A DNA stretch of 64,000 bases from Branchiostoma floridae (taxonomy: Eukaryota > Chordata > Leptocardii > Amphioxiformes > Branchiostomatidae): positions 20,245,010 through 20,309,009 of the forward strand of contig NC_049993.1 of NCBI RefSeq assembly GCF_000003815.2. The letters run 5' to 3'. The position numbers were made by a program, and so were the translations under genes. This document shows positions 11,679 to 22,068 of this stretch, piece after piece; position 1 is the first letter of the stretch; every line of letters starts with the position of its first letter. The notes beneath the pieces were generated by a model. That model made no database searches, was not told the origin of the DNA, and saw only the letters and a program-made list of their open reading frames with translations.

Positions 11679-14600
11679 ATGGAGACCAGATCAACCAGTG
11701 CTAAGGCGGGAATAGTCCCAGCCAGCCAACAGGAGTCGAGGAACGCGACAAAGGACGACAAGATGTTCAAACATCCCGGGGAAACCGCGGCAACCAGAGA
11801 AACAGCTGTGCAGGAGGCACCAACCTCTGATACTGACTCAGTAAGGTACTGTGAAATCAGTAATAGTTTAACAAACAAACAAAATTTACAATTTGCTAAT
11901 GTTTAGGTGCAGTATTCTTCCCAACTGCAAGAGGGCAGTTCTTCATCCCACTTGCATAATAATAGAATTAACTGATAATAATCATAATTTTTGTAATTAT
12001 AGTTTATGAAGTTTTTCTTGGACACTAATCTTATTTCTATTTGTTTGTTTTTATTCCACAATTGTTTTGTCCAACACTGACGACAGGAAAGGTACACAAC
12101 ACATTCATTCATTCTTTCATTCATCTTTCCTTTATTCTGAGTTATTCTGAACCAACCATTTCATCATCCACCTCAGAAACCCTAACAGAAAGCCTGTTGA
12201 ATCTGGAATGCCCACATGGGAAATGCTGAACCAGAGTGTACACAGAAACCATTCATTAATTTACCATTCATTCATTCAGTTGCTCATTTACTCATTCATT
12301 CATCCATTTCATATTCACTCATTCCTTTTCTCAGTCATTCCGAGCCAGCCATTCCAGTATCCACCTCAGAAACCCTAACAGAAAGCCCCATGGCCAGTAC
12401 TGTTGAATCTGGGATGCCCACAAGAGAAATGCTGAACTAGAGTACACAGAAACCATTCATTCATTCATTCATTTGTTCATTCATCTGTTTATTCATCCAT
12501 TTCATATTCATTCATTCCTTTATTCAGTTACTCTGAGCCAGCCATTCCAGTATCCACTCCAGAAACCCTAACAGAAAGCCCCATGGCCAGTACTGTTGAA
12601 TCTGGGATGCCCACAAGAGAAATGCTGAACCAGAGTACACAGAAACAATTCATTCATTTATTCATTCATTCATTCATTCATTTGTTCATCCATCTGTTTA
12701 TTCATCCATTTCATATTCATTCATTCCTTTTCTCAGTTACTCTGAGCCAGCCATTCCAGTATCCACCTCAGAAACCCTAACAGAAAGCCCCATGGCCAGT
12801 ACTGTTGAATCTGGGATGCCCACAAGAGAAATGCTGAACTATCTAGTACACAGAAACAATTCATTCATTTATTCATTCATTCATTCATTCATTCATTTGT
12901 TCATCCATCTGTTTATTCATCCATTTCATATTCATTCATTCCTTTTCTCAGTTACTCTGAGCCAGTCATTCCAGTATCCACCTCAGAAACCCTAACAGAA
13001 AGCCCCATGGCCAGTACTGTTGAATCTGGGATGCCCACAAGAGAAATGCTGAACTAGAGTACACAGAAACAATTCATTCATTCATTCATTTGTTCATTCA
13101 TCTGTTTATTCATCCATTTCATATTCATTCATTCCTTTTCTCAGTTATTCTGAGCCAGCCATTCCAGTATCCACCCCAGAAACCCTAACAGAAAGCCCCA
13201 TGGCCAGTACTGTTGAATCTGGGGTGCCCACAAGAGAAATGCTGAACTAGAGTACACAGAAACAATTCATTCATTCATTCATTTGTTCATTCATCTGTTT
13301 ATTCATCCATTTCATATTCATTCATTCCTTTATTCAGTTACTCTGAGCCAGCCATTCCAGCATCCACCTCAGAAACCCTAACAGAAAACCCCATGGATGG
13401 TACTGTTGAATCTGGGATGCCCACATGGGAAATGCTGAACTAAAGTGCACATAAATAGCATTCATTCATCTTTCATTCATTCATTTCTTTAATCATTCAT
13501 CCATTTCATATTCATTCATTCCTTTATTCAGTTACTCTGAGCCAGCCATTCCAGCATCCACCTCAGAAACCCTAACAGAAAACAACATGGCCAGTACTGT
13601 TGAGTCTGGGATGCCCACATGGGAAATGCTGAACCAGAGTACACAGAAACAATTCATTCATTCATTCATTTGTTCATCCATCTGTTTATTCATCCATTTC
13701 ATATTCATTCATTCCTTTTCTCAGTTACTCTGAGCCAGCCATTCCAGTATCCACCTCAGAACCCCTAACAGAAAGCCCCATGGCCAGTACTGTTGAATCT
13801 GGGATGCCTACGAGAGAAATGCTGAACCAGAGCGCACAGAAGCTGGTGGATGACATCAACAGCAAGAGGAAGAGAGATGCCGCCTTGCTGTCAGACTTCA
13901 AGAAGGCCCTGGAGATACAGGTAGCTGCACTGTTATGTAGCTGCACTACAATGTTCATGCCTGCATCACTTAACATGCATGTGGCTTTGCTGCACTAAGT
14001 AAGATGTCCCTATGCTGTGAAAAAGCCTGGTGAAGACACTGATCTTGTTGTAATATGCACTGACAGCACAAAGTAATTGTGTCGTGCCTATAGTGCATAA
14101 GCTTAGCATTAGACTACGTGTGCCTGTCACATCTTGCTTTTGGCCTTCAACACTGGGTAGTGAAACTGACACTAATCAAAGAAGAAGCTAGTTTTCCTTT
14201 TATAACTTACATAGCCGTAGACAGTCATTGACCTTGAATGAGGAATAAAATTTCCATTGTCTGTTAATTGCTGCGTGGCGCGTTGGTACACCCGATCCCT
14301 CGATCTTGGAAGTTAAGCAACGCGCGGTCCGGACAGTGCTTGGATGGGAGTCCCCCAACCAAGGACGCCAGGATTGCTGTAGCCTCACGAAGCTTTCCAG
14401 GAAATCGTCTTCCGGGAGGGACGTAAAACGGGGGTCCCGTGCTCGAGGAGGTGCCTCGGCTATGTTAAACAGCCTCATTACCCTCACTTTGGGTACCTAC
14501 TGGCTGCAAAATACACCCGATATCATCATATTCGTTAATTACTGTGACTTTGAAATGACACAAAACCAAACTTGTTGTTCCAGGTTGGGAACTCCTGCAG

Positions 14601-14778
14601 CCTCCTGGAGAGCTCCATGTACCAGACTTACGAGAGGACAGGAGCGCGGATGCAGGAGAAGCTACAGGAGCTGTTCGCTGTGCTGGACCGCGTCTCCAAA
14701 CTGGAGGCGGAGCTCAAGCAGTTCCGACAGGCCCTGGGCATGCTGTACACAGATGTGCAGGCTCCACAGACACAGTAG
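11679..14778 (+). CDS. SYCE2: synaptonemal complex central element protein 2
   Basis: Coding exons: 11679-11845 (ATG three bases after a GTTGTTGTCAG acceptor), 13725-13920 and 14584-14778 (TAG), 558 nt or 185 residues. A noncoding first exon likely ends at 10943. The last two exons read AQKLVDDINSKRKRDAALL, then MYQTYERTGARMQEKLQEL and VSKLEAELKQFRQALGMLYTD. This follows the vertebrate SYCE2 coiled coil position by position (AQ-L---IN--R--D-AL; QEKLQE; LE-ELKQ; -YKD). SYCE2 pairs with TEX12 in fibres that extend the synaptonemal complex central element in meiotic prophase. The first splice is uncertain: the donor could be 11840 or 11845, and the acceptor lies in a tandem array with near-identical decoys. 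Exon 3 also has an in-frame ATG in good context at 13780. Its 3' end converges with the vitellogenin gene. Confidence 0.85.
12110..13779 (+). repeat. 193-bp tandem array derived from the 5' edge of SYCE2 exon 3
   Basis: Each unit holds an (ATTC)n tract, a polypyrimidine tract with acceptor (CCTTTTCTCAG), the first exon codons (CCAGTATCCACCTCAGAAAC) and CCCCATGGCCAGTACTG through AAATGCTGAAC. ATG positions are 12390, 12583, 12792, 13007, 13200, 13393 (mutated), 13587 and 13780, the last being the real exon. Spacing is 193-215 bp, with differences in the ATTC tract. A more diverged partial unit lies near 12130-12230. Several units turn CAG into TAG right after GCTGAAC, closing the frame; others stay open a little longer. 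Confidence 0.92.
14268..14516 (+). mobile_element. 5S rRNA-derived SINE
   Basis: The segment from 14290 reads CCCGATC, GATCTTGGAAGTTAAGCAA, GTGCTTGGATGGGAGTC and GCTGTAGCCTC. These are the hallmark blocks of 5S rRNA, including the internal pol III control region. They are followed by a non-5S body (CGGGAGGGACGTAAAACGGG, GGTGCCTCGGCTATGTTAAA) ending near CTGCAAAATACACCC. It is therefore a SINE with a 5S-type head, inserted in the last SYCE2 intron, and not a 5S gene. No long poly-A is visible; the 3' end is approximate. Confidence 0.8.
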
Positions 14779-14865
14779 AAGTTTGTATTTATCTATTATA
14801 GTAATTATTATAGATTCTACCATGAAGTTTTACGTTTTTTTCTTTGTTGATCATGGGCCATTGAT

Positions 14866-15120
14866 ACAGTAAATACAGAGCTCAAGCAGTTCCGACAGGC
14901 TCTGGGCATGTTGTATACAGATGTGCAGGCTCCACAGACACAGTGATACACACAGGAAGTTTGTAGGTTTCTAAGATTCTACCTTGAAGTTCTATGTTTT
15001 TATTTGTTGATCATGGGCCGTAAAAACAGAGAAACAGTGAATACAGAGCTCAAAGAGTTCCAACAGGCTCTGGGCATGCTGTACACACAGAAAGTTTGTA
15101 TTTATCTAGATTCTAATCTA
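14866..15120 (+). repeat. two extra copies of the SYCE2 last-exon 3' end in the 3' UTR
   Basis: GAGCTCAAGCAGTTCCGACA and CTGGGCATG..GTACACAGATG from the real exon (14712-14770) recur at about 14877 and 15046, with the flanking 3' UTR (TAGATTCTACCATGAAGTTT, TTGTTGATCATGGGCC). The period is about 165-169 bp. They lie after the stop codon and are not read in the main frame. Confidence 0.9.
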
Positions 15121-15249
15121 ATAATTTATCAAGCTATGTTTTTAATTTGTGCAACAGAAATGCTCAGCTCCAAACACAGGAACCTGAGTGAACCTATATG
15201 TATTATAGGTGTGTGTTTTCCCTCCAGCTTTGATGATATATCATTGTCT

Positions 15250-15375
15250 CTTTCCCATTCATTCATTCACTCATTTACCTTGTTGGACTCTTGCCCTCTT
15301 AGATTATTCAATATATGATATTCATTTATTGACTCATTAATTCATTTATTCATTCATTCACTCATTCATCTTGCT
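15250..15375. repeat. (ATTC)n-rich microsatellite in the SYCE2 3' UTR
   Basis: CATTCATTCACTCATTTACC and TTAATTCATTTATTCATTC tracts, the same motif as the spacer of the exon 3 array. Confidence 0.75.
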
Positions 15376-15506
15376 GTACCCTGCATCCTTTTTGTCTTGG
15401 TAGAACCTTAATCTAGCTAGTGACAAGTCATATGCCAGGGAGTTGTTATAATGTGAGGTGGTGCTGTTGTGATAATTCTAATTTCTAAGAAATTGGTTTC
15501 TTAGGA

Positions 15507-15761
15507 TTTATTGTAGCAGACAGCTAGGTTGATTCAAGTTTGAATACTTGAAGTCATGGGACCATGTCTTTGTTTAAAAAATGTTCCCTTTGGCTTTTAT
15601 GTTACATTTGTAGGGAATTGACCTATTTTTTGTAAGCAACATTGATTAAATCATTACATTAACTACAAGGTTTCATGATGTTCGGAACCTCTTCTAATAG
15701 TTAGTTTCTTCTATCTCAAACTATCCAGTACCCTTACTATGTAAAAGGAGAGACAAATAAA
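15507..15761. terminator. candidate overlapping polyadenylation signals of the convergent SYCE2 and vitellogenin genes
   Basis: AATAAA at 15756-15761 (+ strand) could end the SYCE2 transcript. TTTATT at 15507-15512 is AATAAA on the - strand and could end vitellogenin. If both are used the two 3' UTRs overlap by about 250 bp. No transcript evidence is available. Confidence 0.35.
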
Positions 15762-16070
15762 GACCAGCACACTGTCAAGTTTCAGTGCTTGGGCTGTGCA
15801 GTTTAATGACTTTGGAATTTAACGGCTCACAGAAATTGTAACAGACAAAACAACAAGGTGACATCAATATGTTGCATCCAACACGAGAAAGAAAACATTA
15901 GAAAAACGATCGACTATCTCCTATTTTTTCATATTGCTGTGGCATAGTTCAAAATATACACAAAGCATCTCCAGAAATCTAACACGTGAAGACTGATTAT
16001 GGCTAGCCAGATGGTCACCATGGTTACCCGTTGCCATGGTTACCCGTTGCCGCGGTTACCGTTGCCGTGG

Positions 16071-19000
16071 TTACTCGCGGCACTCCAGCTCAGCCTCCAC
16101 ATCCTGCACCAGATCGGTGCTCTTCGCCTGCAGCTTGTCTCCCAGAGGCTTCGTCTTGTGCATCTGGGGCAGAAATGAGGAATACAAGTTAGAAAATGTT
16201 TCTACATGTTTCGGACACAAAAAATGCTTTTGCAAAATTTAGTGCAGCTTTATTATTATGTATTTAAGCACAGAACCCTTACATCTCCTTGAATGTGTAA
16301 TGTGACCCAAGTAAACCTTACACAGTTTGGAACATACAAAAAATCTCAGGCTCAACTAGAGAAACAGATCCAAATAGACCTTACAATATACTCGTAAAAT
16401 CCAAGCTTCCTGGAGTCCATATAATATTACAAAACAGTGAACCTATACTTAAATAGCCCAAATGAACCTTTACTTACACCATATCATGCTCTGCGACAAT
16501 TTTATATACTTCTTGGAATGGACCACAATTTTGCTAATGACATGCAGACGGTGTCTCCAGAATAGTAACATTTAAGGGAGTTTTATCCTCAAAAGGGAGT
16601 TTAGGGTACAATTTCATTCACAAAGCAACACTGTGGTCCTGCCAAATGTAGTTGTCAGAGGAACTGGCTGTCTCTAGTAGCCTGGGTACCACCTGGATAG
16701 TAGTAGTTCACTCCTATATGTTCGCTTCTGCTACCCATCTGGAGACTTGCACATTCAAACCGTTTGGTGCTAACGTCAGTTAGTGAACAAAGTAAGGAAT
16801 GGGTTCTATAGTGTTCGTTCGATGACAGCAGACCTCCCACAAGCGGATGGAACGCCTGTTTGAACGATCGCTTGAACCCATTCCATAATTTGCTCATGTG
16901 TATGGACCAATGAGCGCCGCAGCGTCCAAAATTTGGACGATTCCAGACGTTAAGATGGTAAGGGTTCCCAGACAGAACAGCAGAGAAGCGACTCTATGTA
17001 GTGTATAATGAACGCCGGAGCAAACTACTTTCCGGATGGTACCCAGGCCATGTCTCTCTAGAGGGAATTCCTGGAAATCTCACCTTGATCATCTTCTGGG
17101 TGCTCTGCAGCTCCTTGGGCAGGCAGTGGAACTCCGTGGAGCGCACCTCAGACTTGGTCTTCCTGGAGCCCTCGGGGCACTGTGCCACCGGTGTCTTTGA
17201 GAAGCAAGCCTGCTCCTCGTTTTTCTGGTTCAGACGGGTGATCATGATGTTACGCATCACAGGCTGCTTCTTTCCTGCAGAGTAAGAGAAAATAAAAACC
17301 ACAATGTAAAAGATATTAAAAAAAGGCTTAAAACCATACAACCAATGGCTGAGTGGGTAGAGTGTTTGCTTTGCATTCGGTAGGTTGTGAGTTTGATTCC
17401 TGTCCGAGTCATACCAATCCGGACTTTAAAAGTGTTACATGGGTGATCATCATGTTACGCATCACGGGCTGCTTCTTTGCTGTTCAGTGGGAAAAATGAA
17501 AACCACAATGAGAGACCTGAAATATAGACAAGGCTTATAACCATAACCTTTCTAAGCTTGGTTTGTGTGTTGCAACGGCCAGAACATTGACGGGTGATGT
17601 ATGATATTATGCATCACCAACTGCTTCTTTCCGGTACAGTTGGGACAAGTTTAAGCAACACTTATTTATTTGATTGAGGTGGAGACTAGTCGCAGGAGAT
17701 ACCTTAAATATATTTTAAATGAAAACAAGGCTTTAAACCATAGAAAACCCTTTCTTACTGGGGTCTGTGTGGTGCAACAGCCAGAGCATTACCCTCCCCT
17801 TCACACTGTCTACCAGCTAACGGGCGAGATGGACCAAACTCTTAAGGAGACTTGTAGAATCTTGGAATCTTAAGAAGCACAAGTAACACAGAAGTGACTT
17901 TCCTTACCCCTTGTACTGCCTGCTGGTCACCATATAATGAGAAAGGTCAAACTCCTTAGACTCTTAAGTAGTCTTGATTATCTCACGTGACTAACCCTCC
18001 CCCTGGCATCAGAAAAGACAGACCAAACTCCTTGCAAGACATGTAGAGTCACAACTAAGATAGGTGGCACTTTTCCTCACCCTGCCATTTGGGTACCAGG
18101 TAAGACTGATCAAACTCCTTGAGAAACTTCTGAAAGACTTAGAATCTCAAGAAGCACAACTAAGACAGAAGAAGACTTACCCTCCCCCTTGCACTGGCTG
18201 CTGGGGATCAGGTAGGACAGGCCAAACTCCTTGGGAGACTTGGTAAAGACTTGGAATCTTAAGAAGTAAGACTTACCCTCACACTGGCTGCCGGGGATCA
18301 AGTAAGATAGACCAAACTCCTTCAAGTTGGTAGACTTGTTAAAGACTCTTAGAATCTTAAGAAGCAAGATTCACCCTCCCTGCAAACTCGGGGCAAACTC
18401 CTTGGGATACTTGTAGACTATAAAGTAGCACTGAGTCACTGACACACAAACCTCACTATTAAAGAAGCCCGACTCAACTAAGACAAAAGTAAGACTTACC
18501 CTCCCCCTCGTACTGGCTGCTGGGGATCAGGTAGGACAGGCCAAACTCCTTTGGAGACTTGTAGAATCATAGATAAATATTAAGAAGCAAAACTATGACA
18601 GGAGAAGACTTACCCTCCCCCTCGCACTGGCTGCTGGGGATCAGGTAAGACAGAGCGAACTCCTTGGGAGACTTGTAGATCTCCTCGCGAGGTCCCTCGT
18701 ACTCATTAGACTGCTCCCCGTCAAAGTTGCCGCACAGACCAACCAGCTTCTTGCGGTAGTCGTGAGACACCTGGGGGGGACACGAAATTCAACGTGAATT
18801 TCTTTTTTTTTAAACAAGTTTGCTCAGTGTAGGGTTTAACCCTTAAACTGCCAGAGTTTCAGCACTATAAAATGCTATCAGTACCAGGGTTGGCTGCTGA
18901 CCTCCAAAAAGAATCCCCCGAACAAGGCCGAAGTCCCTAACTTCCGGGGTTCATGCGCTACTCGCCCGCAAAGTTGCTACTTCGGGGGATATATCCGGGT

Positions 19001-22000
19001 CCGGGTGCGGCATATGAGTGCCAGATATATCCGGGTTTGGCTATTTAAGCGTTAACATGGACCACTTCTGGGCTCTGAACTAATACTAACAGTAGCAGCA
19101 TCTATTCTAAGACTTACTGACTCACGTGAGAAGCATCAAGCTGTGTTAATGTTTGACTGGGAATGAAATTACAAGGGTTTCCAGCTGTCTTCGAGGGTTG
19201 GGTTTGTTACAAAGGTTCTGGGTTTGAGTCCTCTGATATACTCGGACGTTGGGCCTTTGGTGTGTTATTAGCCATAAGGCAGTTTACTGGATATGCAGCT
19301 TGTGCTGGTCAGTACAAACTTGGTGTGCTACGCCATAAAGCAGTTTACTGGGAATACAATACAATACAAACAAACAAATACACAACTCTGTACGAACCTT
19401 AACCTCGACGTTGTGTCCGTCGACCTTGACGTGCAGGCCGTGCTGGGGTGACTTCAGCTCGATGCCGTTGCCATGGCAATACAGAGTGCACATGACCTTG
19501 CCAGTGACCTGGTGACGAATCTTCTTGGCCTCTCCTGGCTGAACCTGAACTTGGCGGCCGTCGATGGTCACCTCAATCTGAGGGTTAAAGTGATAAGCAG
19601 GTTAACATTTTCAACTCAGGGCTCGAAATACTTTTTTCTGCATACCTGCATTGGTGCAGGTAACATTGAAAAGTACCTGCACCAGACAAATTTTACCTGC
19701 ACCACTCTGAATTTAGGAAATATGGATCATACTAAAATTGTTCAGGAACCATTGCTATTTTTCTTTTATACTTTATAGGTTGCAACAGTTCATGTATGCT
19801 AGTAACAATCCACATACATAGGTTAGGTGCAGGTAGACACCAGAAATACCTGCACAGCTCCAATTATACCTGCACTCACTTGCATATGCAGGTGGTATTT
19901 CGAGCCCTGCAACTGTTTTCAAAGAAGAAGTCAAACCCCATAATAGTAATGTAGAATTAGAGTCGTAGCGACTACCAATATTCTATATGTACATACAATC
20001 ACTTAATCTTTGTATGTTAGAGTTTAGATTATTTACCTGTTTTCAATCACTTCATGTACTTGACTTTATTCACTTGCAATTAGCCCCATGGGCACGAATT
20101 TGCAATAAAACCTTTACCTTGTAAAGTGATTTTGAATTAAACCCTGTTAACCCTTTACTTATTCATTTATTTAAGTTTTTTATTTATTTATTGGTTCTGC
20201 TATGCAGCATGCACAGCCAGGGCTGCCAACCTAGCCTGTGGCTATTACAAGGGGCTAACCCCGCTGACACAGAGACAATACGAAATGAATTTGGCAAGGA
20301 CAGGGTACTTATCAATAACAATATTCTAAGTACATAAAAAGACAAAAGGTCAACCCATCATTGCCAAGAGCCTAGCAATGCATCAACTAAGAATTGGCTA
20401 GTTTGAGAGTCAGAAGAGAGAACTTAATAAAAAATTTCTGTCTACAGAGTAAAGAAAAATGAGCTTGTCTCGGGAAAAAAAGAACCCGTGAAAATCCAAT
20501 GAAAGGAGTGAAAAAATTTTTCTGCTTTCTTGTAGAACTTTCTGATTATTAAAGACATGACTGCCCAGTTGAAAAGGATTTTTTTTCTATAACTTGTTCA
20601 GGGATGAATATACGAAGTTACCACACAGGGCACAGAACCTGAACACAACATGCTACTCTCAAAACAATCTACAGAAGTCCACACTTACAGGTGTGTGCCT
20701 GTGCAGATTTTCCTCGCTGCTGGACCACTCGAAGGACTTGGACTTGCTGGCAGACCCCTCGGAGCTGGTCTGCTGGCTGATGCCCTTCTCCTGAGACTTC
20801 CTGGAGAACAGATATGGCCGGAGTGCCGTCAATCCTGTACCTTTTTTTATTGACAATGATCTTTATTGCAGAACCATGACCAACAAATATTTGCTTGTAG
20901 GAATGGCAAACCATTTCACGCCATCCATCCAAAAATCTAAACTTCATGACATGGAAAATGTATATTCCGAAATGGTCAAATGACAGATGAAAAAACATGA
21001 ATTAACAACATGGGTCCCATGCAAACAATGAAAGGAACAGAATAAAATGATGATGATGATTATCAATGGTTTATTAGATTAAAAATCTCCTGCAGCCTGT
21101 TGGCTGAATTTACAACAAACGTTGTCAAGACAAAATCAAACCTGGACACAGACTTGCCATACTTGTCCAGCAGCCTCCACCAGGTTACGTGGATCGGTGG
21201 TCTAATTGTGGAAATTGGACAAATAGAGTCAATAGTACGCCAGGGCAGTCGGCCGGCCGGAAAAAAACCATTATCCTCACCACTTCGCACCTGTTAGATA
21301 GCGATTAGTCGCCTTCAAAGACGATACAGACCCCTCACAGGCTTCGTGATGAGGATATGAGGTGATGTTTTTTTCTGGCCGGCCGATTCCCTTATACCCC
21401 CCTCACATTAGGCGCGATTCGATCGGACGACGAGTCTGCGAGCTCTAAATTACGAGGAGGCATGACCCTGACGGGAAGGGTGAACTCTGCCATTTCTTCG
21501 GCGGCATCCTGGTCATGCCTCCTCTTAAATCAGAGCTCGCAGAGTGAGACTCGTTGTCCGATCGAATCGCGCCTAATGTGAGGGGGGCATTAGCGTACTA
21601 TTGACTCTATTTGTCCAATTTCTACGATCAGTCCACCGATTCACGTAGCCTGGTGGAGGCTGCTGTCCACCAAATACCTGCTCTGTTGGCCCTCCTGGCT
21701 CTGCCTCCATCCCTGGGTCTCCTCCTTGCTCTTCTGGCTCTCCTGGATGATGGTATCCTGTGAGATTGACTCCTTGCTCTGCTCCTGGCTTGAGGCGCCG
21801 CGAGGAACTCTCATCTCAATCTTTGTGCTCTTGAGAAAGACCTGAGATGGCAAATGGTTGGGACAATTATTATATTTCAATGATGTCTGTTAAACACTTT
21901 AAACATTGAACATTTTTAACATTACGGGATTCCAGTCTTTTATCTCATTCTCTCTGTCTGTCTGTCTCTGTCTCTCTGTGTCTGTGTCTGTCTCTCTCTC

Positions 22001-22011
22001 TCTCTGTCTCT

Positions 22012-22068
<57 letters not shown>

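Noticed and set aside
12110-13779. Regular repeats that might be taken for a CRISPR array
   Set aside because: Units are 193 bp with an (ATTC)n tract, share almost all sequence and have no unique spacers; the genome is animal.
13780-13998. A separate short protein starting at ATG 13780
   Set aside because: The frame continues past a good donor (CAG|GTAGCT) at 13920, and splicing to 14584 restores the SYCE2 coiled coil.
14288-14390. Functional 5S rRNA gene
   Set aside because: 5S blocks carry substitutions, and a non-5S body follows directly, as in a SINE; no TTTT terminator at the expected place.
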